This document shows, piece by piece, positions 8,316 to 16,966 of a DNA stretch of 64,000 nucleotides (within the stretch, counting starts at the first letter, position 1; every line of letters starts with the position of its first letter). Source of the stretch: BS750m-G69 sp964441235 (GTDB taxonomy: Bacteria; Fidelibacterota; UBA2242); assembly GCA_964441235.1 (NCBI GenBank), contig CAYTUQ010000016.1, positions 1 to 64,000 of the forward strand. The letters are read 5' to 3'. A program made the position numbers and the translations under genes. The notes beneath the pieces are model-generated. The model saw only the letters and a program-made list of their open reading frames with translations, was not told the origin of the DNA and did not search any database.

Positions 8316-9653
8316 TTATTGGCAAATTGGTGTCGCCATTTTATGAATTTCATTTTCAACTTTAATTAAATCTTTATAATTAACCTTTGTAAAATATTTA
8401 AGCCATAGACTCCTTAACCAATCAATATCAAAAGTATCAGATGACCTTAGAAGATCATGATTACCGTTAAAATTTACAACCCAATCGAAAGAAGGTGAAC
8501 CTGGAAGAGGAATAAGTATAGATGAATATATTCCTTCTATTTTACATTTCTTTGATAAGGAATCAATGTGTTTAACTGTTTTAGATAGAGTTATATCACT
8601 TTCACCAGGTAAACCTAGTATCACTCCAAGTCGCGCTTCAATACCATAATCGTTTAATAACATCAAGGCATTTAAGTTATCTTTAATCGTGGTACCTTTA
8701 TTTGAAGATTTGAGACAAGAATCATCTCCAGATTCAATACCAACAAAAATACTATAAAAATTTAATTCTTTTAAAATTCTTGCGAACTCTTCATCAATTT
8801 CGTTCGCTCTAATATATCCTGTAAAAAACATCTCGAGATTATCCGGCTTTTCATGCAAAAATCCTTTCATCCAGGTTTTCTTTAGATTATCACCTACATC
8901 CATTACATAATTAATCCCATATGTACTATTCAATTGTTTCAATTCTCTCCATATTTGAGACTGACTACGTGATCTGTAACCTTTAGTATCAATTGCGCAA
9001 AAAACACAAGATTTACCATTTTTTCTTGATCTCCAGGTACACCCTTTATGAGAATAAAAAGTGGTATATTTTTTAAAATTACTTTCTGGAAGTGCCTTCC
9101 GGTAATTTGTGTAATATGGTTCTAGACCAACAAAACTGCGATCAGGTATTGGCAGTTCTTTGATATCTATATTTACAGCATTGTTTTTTATAATAGATGT
9201 ATCGATTCTATAAACTAAGTTTTGAATTTCGTTACAGTGCTTATGATTAACTAAATCAAATAAAGACTTTTCTCCATCACCAGTAATTACAAAATCGATA
9301 TATTCTCTGTTGTATAAAATGTTTTCTGCTACTGCTGTTGCATGATGCCCTCCAAAAACTACTATTGCACCTTTTGATTTTGCAATTTGAGCTATTTCAA
9401 GCGATTTATGATAATTCCACATATTTACAGAGAAACCAATCAAACCTGCATTTAATCTTTTTATTATTTCATCTTCTGATAAAATTGCAGCATCCAATAT
9501 TTCAACTTCAGTATCAGGTAACATTTTTTTTATATATGTTCCAATTGATAATAAACCAAGAGGCGGTGCAGTTCTTTCTGCAAAATTATACACACTATCT
9601 TCATCTGAAATCATTTGTACTAATTGCATTTTACCAATTCGATTTTTTAACAT
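8316..9653 (-). CDS. B12-binding domain radical SAM protein
   Basis: This 445-residue protein has an N-terminal cobalamin-binding Rossmann domain (residues about 1-140: PPLGLLSIGTYIKK, GLIGFSVNMWNYHKS, GGHHATAVAENIL, FVITGDGEKSL) and a radical SAM barrel from about 200. The cluster motif is spaced unusually, GCTWRSRKNGKSCVFC, that is Cx10Cx2C instead of Cx3Cx2C; some B12 radical SAM subfamilies share this. ESGDDSCLKSSNKG and LGVILGLPGESD are typical barrel segments. A strong Shine-Dalgarno GGAGGG lies just upstream of the ATG at 9653. It heads an operon with the AAA protein (6 bp) and the LivJ-like lipoprotein. Substrate unknown; methyl or radical chemistry expected. Confidence 0.8.
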   Translation of the reverse strand: MLKNRIGKMQLVQMISDEDSVYNFAERTAPPLGLLSIGTYIKKMLPDTEVEILDAAILSEDEIIKRLNAGLIGFSVNMWNYHKSLEIAQIAKSKGAIVVFGGHHATAVAENILYNREYIDFVITGDGEKSLFDLVNHKHCNEIQNLVYRIDTSIIKNNAVNIDIKELPIPDRSFVGLEPYYTNYRKALPESNFKKYTTFYSHKGCTWRSRKNGKSCVFCAIDTKGYRSRSQSQIWRELKQLNSTYGINYVMDVGDNLKKTWMKGFLHEKPDNLEMFFTGYIRANEIDEEFARILKELNFYSIFVGIESGDDSCLKSSNKGTTIKDNLNALMLLNDYGIEARLGVILGLPGESDITLSKTVKHIDSLSKKCKIEGIYSSILIPLPGSPSFDWVVNFNGNHDLLRSSDTFDIDWLRSLWLKYFTKVNYKDLIKVENEIHKMATPICQ

Positions 9654-9684
9654 TTTATCCCTCCAAATTTTGTTTAATACATTT

Positions 9685-10020
9685 TTATTGATTTATTGTT
9701 TTTTTAATGTGTATTTCGTGAATACTCATCATCCCCTCCACAATCCCATCAATCTCCTTCAACTTCTCCCTTAGCATCTCCCGCACCATCCCGCGCAACT
9801 TGCCGATGCTGCGAATACTGCCCGGACCGCCGTTGTCGATCCACTGCCTGACTTTGGCAGTGCAGGCTTGACCCAATTCAGCCAATTGCCGATGATGTGG
9901 ATTTTCCGCGTCAAACTGTGGAATAGGCAATTCGAGAACTTTTTTATGAATATCACGCGGTTCACATAATCCCCTATCAGCAAAACGGGTGACCTTTTCT
10001 ATGAGTTTGGTTCTTTTCAT
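9685..10020 (-). pseudogene. Duplicated 3' end of the type IIG restriction-modification gene
   Basis: The 111-residue frame matches the last 85 or so residues of the restriction-modification protein encoded at 11424-14672: RGLCEPRDIHKKVLELPIPQ against RGLWGPRDICKTVLELPIPQ, then DAENPHHRQLAELGQACTAK, and so on to the end. The DNA at about 9737-9945 is close to nine-tenths identical to 11439-11647. Only this tail exists, so it cannot be a methylase. A short different N-terminus (MKRTKLIEKVTRF) precedes it, so a small protein could still be made. It marks the far boundary of the 10062-11403 cassette. Confidence 0.75.
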
Positions 10021-10061
10021 TTTACTCTATTAGCCCGAAACAAATCAATAAAAAATCTGGT

Positions 10062-10184
10062 CTATTTTTTCGTTTTAACGCTGCCTCCTTGCCCCTTTGG
10101 AGGGGGCGGGGGTGGTGATGAAGGTTTCTTATTAACACTTCCTTTTTTAACAAATCCTTCTTTAATAATTTTCTTATCACTCAT
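10062..10184 (-). CDS. 40-residue basic, proline-rich mini-protein
   Basis: An ATG at 10184 lies inside the last codons of the DUF6338 gene (8-bp overlap of the ATGAGTGA type), which suggests coupled translation. The product is lysine-rich with a run of six prolines (KKPSSPPPPPPKGQGG) and ends at 10062. It has no homologue that I recognise. The overlap and the lack of other sense features support a real small gene, but 40 codons is short enough for chance. A role as an accessory tail or interaction peptide of the membrane protein is only a guess. Confidence 0.4.
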   Translation of the reverse strand: MSDKKIIKEGFVKKGSVNKKPSSPPPPPPKGQGGSVKTKK

Positions 10185-10833
10185 TTTTATCATTCCTACA
10201 AATTTTTTCTTTATCTATTTCAATATCTCTGAATTCAATCGCAATATCCTCTTTATTCAAAGAAAGATAAATTGCACCTATTTGGTACAATTGTTCTGCT
10301 GTATCGTTTTTGTATATTGACACATCTCTTAACAGTAATTCAGCATTTTTTGAATCATCCGAAAAGGATTGCACCCATCCATCATAGACTAAATTATTTT
10401 TATGGTCTCTTACTGTTACGTATTCAATGTTTTTTGAATTAAAAGTATATCCCCAAACGTCCAGTTCCCCAAATTTCTTCGTCATTTTTATTCTATGCGC
10501 AAGACGTGTATGTAATTTGTATGTTGAAATGTATGTGATACTGATACCTAATAAAACTGCTGCAATACATCCGCAAAATATTTCTTTATATACAATAACC
10601 TTATTGTTGTCAAATAAGGCATACATAAAATTCATTGGTTTATTCTCAGTAAATGGAAGTTTTAACCATAGCCAATAAATAAAATAGCTTAAAACCCCAT
10701 AAATGAAAGATTCCAACAAGTAATGAAAAACATCTTTTGGACGATGAACTGTGAATATATCAACAATTACTGAGCAAATAATACCTGGTAAAAATAGAAA
10801 TAGTATTCGTACTGTAAGATCAGATATTTCCAT
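10177..10833 (-). CDS. DUF6338-like membrane protein
   Basis: The 218 residues start with a hydrophobic helix (VRILFLFLPGIICSVIVDIF) and a second (FIYGVLSYFIYWLWLKLP). A third comes near residue 90 (IFCGCIAAVLLGISITYI). A cytoplasmic beta-rich domain follows, with VWGYTFNSKNIEYVTVRDHKNNLVYDGWVQSFSDD and LLLRDVSIY. This arrangement of helices then a small beta-barrel-like domain is that of DUF6338. The gene abuts the upstream HEPN-like candidate with no spacing (10833/10834), so the two are clearly one operon. In such families a membrane partner with a soluble nuclease-like partner is a common defence layout; here that is inference. Confidence 0.6.
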   Translation of the reverse strand: MEISDLTVRILFLFLPGIICSVIVDIFTVHRPKDVFHYLLESFIYGVLSYFIYWLWLKLPFTENKPMNFMYALFDNNKVIVYKEIFCGCIAAVLLGISITYISTYKLHTRLAHRIKMTKKFGELDVWGYTFNSKNIEYVTVRDHKNNLVYDGWVQSFSDDSKNAELLLRDVSIYKNDTAEQLYQIGAIYLSLNKEDIAIEFRDIEIDKEKICRNDKNE

Positions 10834-11403
10834 TTATAGATTCGTTCTCAGAAAATCCCTCTCCAATCTGAGAATTTCCATTTTTTTCTTTTTTCCCTCG
10901 TTACTCGGGCTATCTGCTTCACATTCCTTAATCTTCTCCATTTCAAATATGCTACCATCTTCCATCATCTCGACAAGCCGATAAGAGGCACATTTGAAAT
11001 CTTCATAGAATTCTTCTGCAACTAGTAAATACCTTTCACTGCCATCTGAAAGAGTAAACATTTTTAAATGATGTTCTCTTGGGTTACCTTTTACTTCTGT
11101 CAGGGCGAAATTTATTTTAGGCATTATACTATGAAGTAGTCCGCATCTGATATTTTTATAAAGTGACTTTTCTGGATTCGCCCCTTCTCCAAATTCATGA
11201 TATTTTTCAGGAAATAATTCTTTCAGCGCCAAATTAAATCGTTCTTTAGAATGCCCATCTATATCAAACTCATGCTCATCTAAACACGCCCCCAGTAACT
11301 CAATTCCTTGTGAGATAATACCAAAAGACAAATATTTATGTCTATCAGTAATATCACCAAATTCTTGAACTAATACAACTTTTATAAATTCAATTATATT
11401 CAT
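10834..11403 (-). CDS. Helical hypothetical protein with an RX4H motif (HEPN-like candidate)
   Basis: I do not recognise a named family for these 189 residues. The first 100 are helical (FGIISQGIELLGACLDEHEFD, RFNLALKELFPEKYHEFGEG) and lead into NIRCGLLHS, in which R-C-G-L-L-H fits the RX4-6H motif of HEPN ribonucleases and nucleotidyl-modifying folds. The C-terminus is a highly charged helix (EGKKKKMEILRLERDFLR). It is directly followed by the DUF6338 gene and lies just downstream of the type IIG gene on the same strand. If the motif is catalytic, this would be the toxic arm of the cassette. That interpretation is tentative. Confidence 0.5.
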   Translation of the reverse strand: MNIIEFIKVVLVQEFGDITDRHKYLSFGIISQGIELLGACLDEHEFDIDGHSKERFNLALKELFPEKYHEFGEGANPEKSLYKNIRCGLLHSIMPKINFALTEVKGNPREHHLKMFTLSDGSERYLLVAEEFYEDFKCASYRLVEMMEDGSIFEMEKIKECEADSPSNEGKKKKMEILRLERDFLRTNL

Positions 11404-11423
11404 TAGATGAAAACCTTATATCC

Positions 11424-14400
11424 TTATTTCAATATTCTCTCCACAACCCCATCAATCTCCTTCAATTCCTCCCTCAGCATCTCCCTCACCATCCCGCGCA
11501 GCTTGCCGATGCTGCGAATATTACCCGGACCGCCGCTGTCAATCCACTGCTTGACTTTGTCAGTGCAAGCTTGACCTAATTCAGCCAGTTGTCGATGTTG
11601 GGAATTTTCCGCGTCAAACTGCGGAATGGGCAGCTCGAGAACTGTTTTACATATATCTCTCGGTCCCCACAAACCACGACTTTGCATTGGTTTAATCAGT
11701 TTATTAATAATAGGTGAATTTAACAATGCAGTTATAAAATATGCTTCGCTCTTTTCATTGGTATCATAAAAATATGTTTTACAATCAGCGATATAACCTC
11801 TTGAATTGATTGTTTGACCACTTATTTTGAATGAGACATCTTGAATTTCAATAACTGAGGCAGTAAGAAACGTTCCAGAAGTATTATAAATAACTCGATA
11901 CATAAAATTAGGATTTTGCCTCGTTATTCCTCTCATTCGGTCAAGTCTTTCATATATATTCATAGTTTCTGCTTTAGCGCCTCTGCATCTACTCCAATCA
12001 TTTTCTGCTTTTTTCAGCCACTGTGCCAGATGTATATATCCGCTATTCTCTGCCTCTTCTAAAGTTATAAGTCTGTACTTATTCTCACCTGGTATAATAG
12101 GTAAAACAACCATTCGATAATCAAGATTCCCAAAAGGAAGCAGGTCGGTTGATAGAATAGTCGCATAGAGAAAGCGGCTTTCCACAGTACCTTTGAAGAT
12201 AACATCTTTATAAGCGTCTTTGGCAAATTTTCTGGCACGGTCGGCAGTTTCCAGGGGTGGAAGATCGGGATTGATTCCGAGTGAGGAAGGTCTCACTTTG
12301 ACAAACCAGAAAGAGCGTGGAACAATTGTAGCACCCTGAGCAAAACGAGGCTTATAATAACTGGGACCTTCTGCTGAGATTACTTCCTTTTCCGTCGTCC
12401 AGTATGAATGTGCTCCACGAATATTCAATGAAAACTCAACATCTTTTATATCAAGAGATTCTTCCGCTTCCATTAGAGCTGCATTCTTCCTTTTCAATTT
12501 TCCACTGATATTCCATCCCCGTATAGGTGGTTGTTCTTTGTATTTACTTTTGCTTTGTTTGACCTTGTCTGCTATCAGTACACAGGAAGGCACTTTAAAG
12601 AGCGGGTTAACTTCCTCACAGTCCCATAATTCATTAAATGAAAGTGTATTATCTATATCTTCACAAAAATTAAAATGTCCATTCCTCAGTCTATCATGCT
12701 GGTCTGAACTAAATATACTTCTCGGTAAAACAAAAGCAATCTTTCCATCTTGCTTGAGATATAGATCGGCAGCTCTGACAAGAAACAGTGCTCCCACTTC
12801 AATATGGGTAATGAGTTCTCCATGACCTTTAAGTAGATGATATTCATCTACAATTTGCTGTTTCAAGAATTTCTGATAACCGGGTTCCATATAGCGGAAA
12901 GAAATCCAGGGCGGATTACCCATGATAAAATCAAATTTTTGCTTGAAAAACAGTGGCTTATAAATATTCTTCAGTACAAATCCCCATATTGTATCCCGTC
13001 CCGCATCTATCAATTTCTTTAATGTTTCAACAATCGTATAAATCGATTTTACTATTTCTTCATCTTTGCCGTAAGAAAAATTCTGGGCATTCAGGTAATT
13101 ACGAAATAAGTCCAAGCTGATTGACTTATTCTTATACTGCTGGGCAAAGTTTTTGGCAAATTCAATCGCCTGATCATACAGGGATGTATTTTTAAGTAAG
13201 ACTTCATTAACATATATCGTTTTCGAGTCAATCAAAATATGGTATTGATGCGCTTTCATAAATTGCTCAGGCAGTTTTATCATATCGGCAAGATAGATAG
13301 GTATCGTAATTGCCTTTTTCCGTTTTTTCAATAACTCACCCAGTGCTAAAATAAAGTTTGTCTTGGCAACTATTACGGCAAGTGGATGGATATCAGCACC
13401 ATATACATTTTCAACTATATGATTTAGTGTTTTTAAGGAATCACCGAGGATTTCCCGCTTTTCACGTATAGCAAGATATAGAAAAGTTCCCGAACCACAT
13501 GCTGGATCGAGCATTGAGCCTCGAGAATTTTCATTTAGTAATTTCTTAACTATCCGATGCGCAAGCCAATCCGGTGTATAGAATTCTCCCAGATCATGTC
13601 GCGTTTCCGGATCAACAAGTTCCTGATAGAGTGATTTTAACACATCTTCGGAAAGTTCTCTGAGTCGATAATTTTGCAATAGGCTGTATAGCCATCTAAC
13701 TGTATTTATACCCGTCTCTGCCGCCGCATCACGCGATAACCAGGAGAAAAAATCCTCCTCAATATAATTATCAATTCCCTGGTCTTTAAATAATTCCCCT
13801 TCGAGCATTTTGAGAATTTCAGTATTTTCCGGCAAACTTGCCTTTTCGCTGAGCCGCATCCATGACATTAATTTCGCTAATGTCGCCAGATAAGTATGCC
13901 TGATAAATAGTTCATCGCCGGCAACCTTGCTACCATAGACAATCCGTAAATATTTCTCCCAGCTTTCATAAACAACCGCAAAATTACTGTGTGTTTTAAT
14001 TCTCTTCCATAATCTTAAAAGTTTTTGGGTAGTGCTTTGAAAAGCATGACTTTTAAGTCCAAAATCACTAACAATTGTCTCGCTGTTGGGATGAAGGATT
14101 TCTTGCCGTAGAAAATAACGATCAATCCAGTAGTAAATTTCAGATGCTTTAAGTTTTCTCCAGTCTATTTCTTCCAGTATTTCTAAATTCACATCATCCG
14201 GTTTAATTTCATCTGAAGTAAGGTCATCTAAAACAGGAGTGTATGTAATAAAACGAACTCCGTCAGTAGCTATTCCGATATAGGGAGCACGTTTTTCTAC
14301 TGATTCATTCGACCAGAGTATAGCGACATACCTGCGGACCTGTTCTTCCGCCTCTTTTTGATTTTTCGGTATATTTCTTTCAAATTCAATGACAACATTG

Positions 14401-14672
14401 CCAAAAAGATTGTCAACTTCACCACGTAAAATTCGGTCTTTCTGATGTGTTTTGATGTATTTTTCTATTCCCGATGTATAGTTCTCAATAAAATTTGGTT
14501 CAACACCGAAGAGATTTTGAATCAGCATGGAGAAGCGGTGTGATCTCGCCTGTTCTTTATTAAGTTTTTCTACTTCATTTAAATATTGGGAGATGTCTTC
14601 TTCCCACTGAATTGGACGAGTATCGGGTATCCTTGTTGCTTTTTCAGTTAGCCTGGTTTTTTTATTAGACAA
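11424..14672 (-). CDS. Type IIG (Eco57I-like) restriction endonuclease/adenine methyltransferase
   Basis: This 1082-residue single-chain enzyme combines all activities. Residues about 20-165 form a PD-(D/E)XK-like nuclease region (GEVDNLFGNVVIEFER). Residues about 355-720 are an N6-adenine methylase with motif I LDPACGSGTFLYLAIR, VYGADIHPLAV and motif IV IMGNPPWISFRYM. The C-terminal third (SYYKPRFAQGATIVPRSFW and after) is the target-recognition domain. Such enzymes cut a few bases from their site and methylate one or both strands. It follows the HhH stub by one base and is followed by the HEPN/DUF6338 cassette. Its final 85 codons are repeated at 9685-10020. The nuclease motif ends in E-F-E rather than E-x-K, so cutting activity is not certain. 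Confidence 0.85.
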   Translation of the reverse strand: MSNKKTRLTEKATRIPDTRPIQWEEDISQYLNEVEKLNKEQARSHRFSMLIQNLFGVEPNFIENYTSGIEKYIKTHQKDRILRGEVDNLFGNVVIEFERNIPKNQKEAEEQVRRYVAILWSNESVEKRAPYIGIATDGVRFITYTPVLDDLTSDEIKPDDVNLEILEEIDWRKLKASEIYYWIDRYFLRQEILHPNSETIVSDFGLKSHAFQSTTQKLLRLWKRIKTHSNFAVVYESWEKYLRIVYGSKVAGDELFIRHTYLATLAKLMSWMRLSEKASLPENTEILKMLEGELFKDQGIDNYIEEDFFSWLSRDAAAETGINTVRWLYSLLQNYRLRELSEDVLKSLYQELVDPETRHDLGEFYTPDWLAHRIVKKLLNENSRGSMLDPACGSGTFLYLAIREKREILGDSLKTLNHIVENVYGADIHPLAVIVAKTNFILALGELLKKRKKAITIPIYLADMIKLPEQFMKAHQYHILIDSKTIYVNEVLLKNTSLYDQAIEFAKNFAQQYKNKSISLDLFRNYLNAQNFSYGKDEEIVKSIYTIVETLKKLIDAGRDTIWGFVLKNIYKPLFFKQKFDFIMGNPPWISFRYMEPGYQKFLKQQIVDEYHLLKGHGELITHIEVGALFLVRAADLYLKQDGKIAFVLPRSIFSSDQHDRLRNGHFNFCEDIDNTLSFNELWDCEEVNPLFKVPSCVLIADKVKQSKSKYKEQPPIRGWNISGKLKRKNAALMEAEESLDIKDVEFSLNIRGAHSYWTTEKEVISAEGPSYYKPRFAQGATIVPRSFWFVKVRPSSLGINPDLPPLETADRARKFAKDAYKDVIFKGTVESRFLYATILSTDLLPFGNLDYRMVVLPIIPGENKYRLITLEEAENSGYIHLAQWLKKAENDWSRCRGAKAETMNIYERLDRMRGITRQNPNFMYRVIYNTSGTFLTASVIEIQDVSFKISGQTINSRGYIADCKTYFYDTNEKSEAYFITALLNSPIINKLIKPMQSRGLWGPRDICKTVLELPIPQFDAENSQHRQLAELGQACTDKVKQWIDSGGPGNIRSIGKLRGMVREMLREELKEIDGVVERILK

Positions 14673-14673
14673 A

Positions 14674-14958
14674 TTATTTTTTCTTTCTTTCTATCAGTCT
14701 CAGTGCTATTTCAAAAGCTGCAGCTATTCGTATTATCTTCACGTCGGATATGCCTTTAATTTTCAATAAATTTTCAAGTGGCTGATTTGCAAGCCCTTCA
14801 AGCGAATTATATTTTTCAAGAATTTCTTCGGCTATTCTTTCTGCTGGTTTTCCCTTTATTCCTGTGGAAATCAGAATAGCAAGGAGTTCTTGATCAGTTA
14901 GACTTTGTGCACCTTTTTCTCTCAGCTTGCCGCCGGGATGGGACCATGTTTTTATCAT
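14674..14958 (-). CDS. UPF0758/RadC N-terminal helix-hairpin-helix stub protein
   Basis: The 94 residues match only the N-terminal domain of RadC-type UPF0758 proteins: HPGGKLREKGAQSLTDQELLAILISTG, then an HhH segment LENLLKIKGISDVKIIRI and AAFEIALRL. The JAB/MPN metalloprotease domain that forms the rest of RadC (about 130 residues) is missing, and the ORF ends cleanly at 14674, one base before the restriction-modification start. The close spacing implies co-expression with the type IIG gene. It may be a small DNA-binding accessory rather than a decayed radC. Start ATG at 14958 fits the family N-terminus. Confidence 0.75.
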   Translation of the reverse strand: MIKTWSHPGGKLREKGAQSLTDQELLAILISTGIKGKPAERIAEEILEKYNSLEGLANQPLENLLKIKGISDVKIIRIAAAFEIALRLIERKKK

Positions 14959-15122
14959 TCCATATCTCTCTTAAGAATCAACCAACTATATCGGACTCAA
15001 GGTTTTTCATTTGTTCCTGTTTAAAATTTAAGAATTTACCGTCCGTAAGTATTTCCATCTATTGATTTTACAAAGCACCTGAAAAATAATAAAAATACAG
15101 GATGAATCAAATAGATACCAAA

Positions 15123-15698
15123 TTATGGACCGGGATATTTCCGCCGTGTCAAATGACGAAATTTACCAATGTCTGCTCGATCCTGAGCAGCTTCATTACA
15201 GGTATGCCAATCTTCGATAATCGATTGCTTTTCATCATCCCAATGGCTCAACCCTTTCTCCAGCCATCGGTTAATTAAACCCAGGGGTTTTATAACGTTG
15301 GTTTTGAATTCCTGTTTCAAAAAGTCCATAAGATCACCATCGACGGTGGATACATTATAATGGTATGTTGCGGCGCAAGCAGCAATATACCTGTCAGTCC
15401 TGCTCAAGTTAAAAAATGAACCGCTGCTTTGATTTATAACGGTATCGGTGTCGATTAAATTACTTATTAACTTAAAATTTCTCGTCACACTTTCAGATTC
15501 TTCTATAGTGGCGCCAAGAGATTTGATCTTTGACCTGAATATATTTCTCCAGGGATATTTTGTCTTAAATTTTTGCCTTCGGGTAAATTCTTCGTACACC
15601 TTCCTGATTGTGACACTCTCATACCGCTCATCGTTGAACATCTCCGGAGTAACACGAATCAGCATTAAGACACTGCAAGTATCACATAAAACAACCAT
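15123..15698 (-). CDS. PIN-like nuclease, partner of the XRE-ImmA protein
   Basis: The 191-residue protein begins VVLCDTCSVLMLI, the first acidic strand of a PIN fold. It has a middle RTDRYIAACAATYHYNVSTVDGDLMDFLKQEF, which matches the central and final acidic residues (D..IAA.A...N..VST.D.DL..F). PIN domains are Mg-dependent ribonucleases and are typical toxins. The gene follows the XRE-ImmA gene by 9 bp on the same strand. A metalloprotease-bearing repressor next to a PIN nuclease is a recurrent two-gene toxin-antitoxin-like layout, so I infer that the upstream gene controls this one. The C-terminal 50 residues (HWDDEKQSIIEDWHTCNEAAQ) are outside the PIN core. Confidence 0.65.
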   Translation of the reverse strand: MVVLCDTCSVLMLIRVTPEMFNDERYESVTIRKVYEEFTRRQKFKTKYPWRNIFRSKIKSLGATIEESESVTRNFKLISNLIDTDTVINQSSGSFFNLSRTDRYIAACAATYHYNVSTVDGDLMDFLKQEFKTNVIKPLGLINRWLEKGLSHWDDEKQSIIEDWHTCNEAAQDRADIGKFRHLTRRKYPGP

Positions 15699-15707
15699 TA
15701 TGAATTA

Positions 15708-16808
15708 CTATTTTGCCCTGAGCTTTTTCATCTGAAGCATTTCATCCCTGACGGAAACCATATCCAGATAACTTTCAATACAGAATATTTCACCCAGTTT
15801 TCGCTGAGTAAGATTTTCCACTTTATCTAACAGAATGTCAAAAAATATCGGGCTTAAACTCTGATAGTTTTGTAGAAATTGGCGGACATCGTCTGTTTTG
15901 CTCAGTACTTCTCCGATTTTCGGAAAATTCTTCTTCAGGTTTGTATCGGCACCACCATAAGATAGATCAAACTCAGAATGATTATCCTTTATCCGTTTGA
16001 TAATACCACAGATGGCATGATGGTTTGTCTGTGAAAATTGTTTTAGAATATTTATCTGATTTGGCGGGTCTAAATCTACGATCATCTCATATATCTGCTC
16101 AATGTAAGTCTCTGGAAATTGAGTATAGCTAGCAACAATATCGCAAAATTTCTCCTCTTCATCATCGACTATTAACATTTTACTATCATTACGAATAACG
16201 TGGACAGATTCATGCAGAAGAGGAAATATTAGATCCAGAACGTTGGTTTTTAAATCGACAAAAACGACCCGGTGTTCAAATATTCTGGTATAAAAAGCAT
16301 ATAGTCGGGATACCGGAAAATCCCGAAAAATGGCATGGATATCCAAATTTTCGAGAAGTCTGAATACCTCTTCGTAATCCATAGGTTTATCAGAAGATAT
16401 TTCAACGGCTTTTCGCAACTTACAGGCTATTATTTTGGCGGTTTCCGGACTTCGATTGCTAATTTTTAGAGTTGGATGAATTGTACTGGCTGATTTATCA
16501 CGAAAAAGATTTTTGTATTCATTGGCAAGTTCAGCCAGCTGAACTTCGTGTTCAGGCTTGATTTTGGCTTTTCGCCGGGTTCTGTAAACAGGCATTTGAA
16601 TAGTAACATCCTCACCCTTCATAAATAGATCATCCGGAGATATATCCAGAATATCACAGAGGGCAATCAGATACAATCCTTTTGGGACCTGTCCTTTGAT
16701 CCAATCGTTAACTGCCTGACGGGATACCCCGATTTGCTGGGCTAATTTAGTTATTGAAAGCCCACGTTCGTCCGATTTTTTCTTGATTATTGAGCCTTCC
16801 CATTTCAT
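15708..16808 (-). CDS. XRE-family regulator with ImmA/IrrE metallopeptidase domain
   Basis: This 366-residue protein starts with an HTH_3 domain (KKKSDERGLSITKLAQQIGVSRQAVNDWIKGQVPKGLYLIALCDIL, residues about 8-55). A linker and an ImmA/IrrE zinc peptidase domain follow, with LIFPLLHESVHVIRND (HExxH near residue 206) and EEKFCDIVASYTQFP, the third-ligand region. Family members cleave or sense a partner and relieve repression, as in ICEBs1 ImmA. It is the first gene of a pair with the PIN nuclease and most likely represses its own promoter through the palindrome at 16855-16872. Family call is strong. Confidence 0.85.
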   Translation of the reverse strand: MKWEGSIIKKKSDERGLSITKLAQQIGVSRQAVNDWIKGQVPKGLYLIALCDILDISPDDLFMKGEDVTIQMPVYRTRRKAKIKPEHEVQLAELANEYKNLFRDKSASTIHPTLKISNRSPETAKIIACKLRKAVEISSDKPMDYEEVFRLLENLDIHAIFRDFPVSRLYAFYTRIFEHRVVFVDLKTNVLDLIFPLLHESVHVIRNDSKMLIVDDEEEKFCDIVASYTQFPETYIEQIYEMIVDLDPPNQINILKQFSQTNHHAICGIIKRIKDNHSEFDLSYGGADTNLKKNFPKIGEVLSKTDDVRQFLQNYQSLSPIFFDILLDKVENLTQRKLGEIFCIESYLDMVSVRDEMLQMKKLRAK

Positions 16809-16854
16809 AGCGTCCCCCTTTTTAATATACTTTCATATAAAAATGAACGATATG

Positions 16855-16872
16855 TGTAAACTAATCTTTACA
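16855..16872. promoter_or_regulatory. Palindromic operator upstream of the XRE-ImmA/PIN pair
   Basis: TGTAAA-N6-TTTACA is a perfect 6-bp dyad 46 bp upstream of the regulator's start codon, and the sequence AATCTTTACA at 16863-16872 reappears inverted as TGTAAAGATT at 16908-16917. A dyad plus a distant half-site is typical for autoregulated XRE repressors. The assignment to this regulator is inferred from position. Confidence 0.5.
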
Positions 16873-16966
16873 TAATACACTTAAAATATACAATATTGAG
16901 ATATTGTTGTAAAGATTAATTTGCAGGGCTCAATATAAAAGCTGATTTTGGTAAATAATTATCTAA

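Noticed and set aside
9338..9691. Plus-strand frame opposite the radical SAM gene
   Set aside because: Antisense shadow of a conserved coding region; composition (Leu, Phe, His rich) is typical for that.
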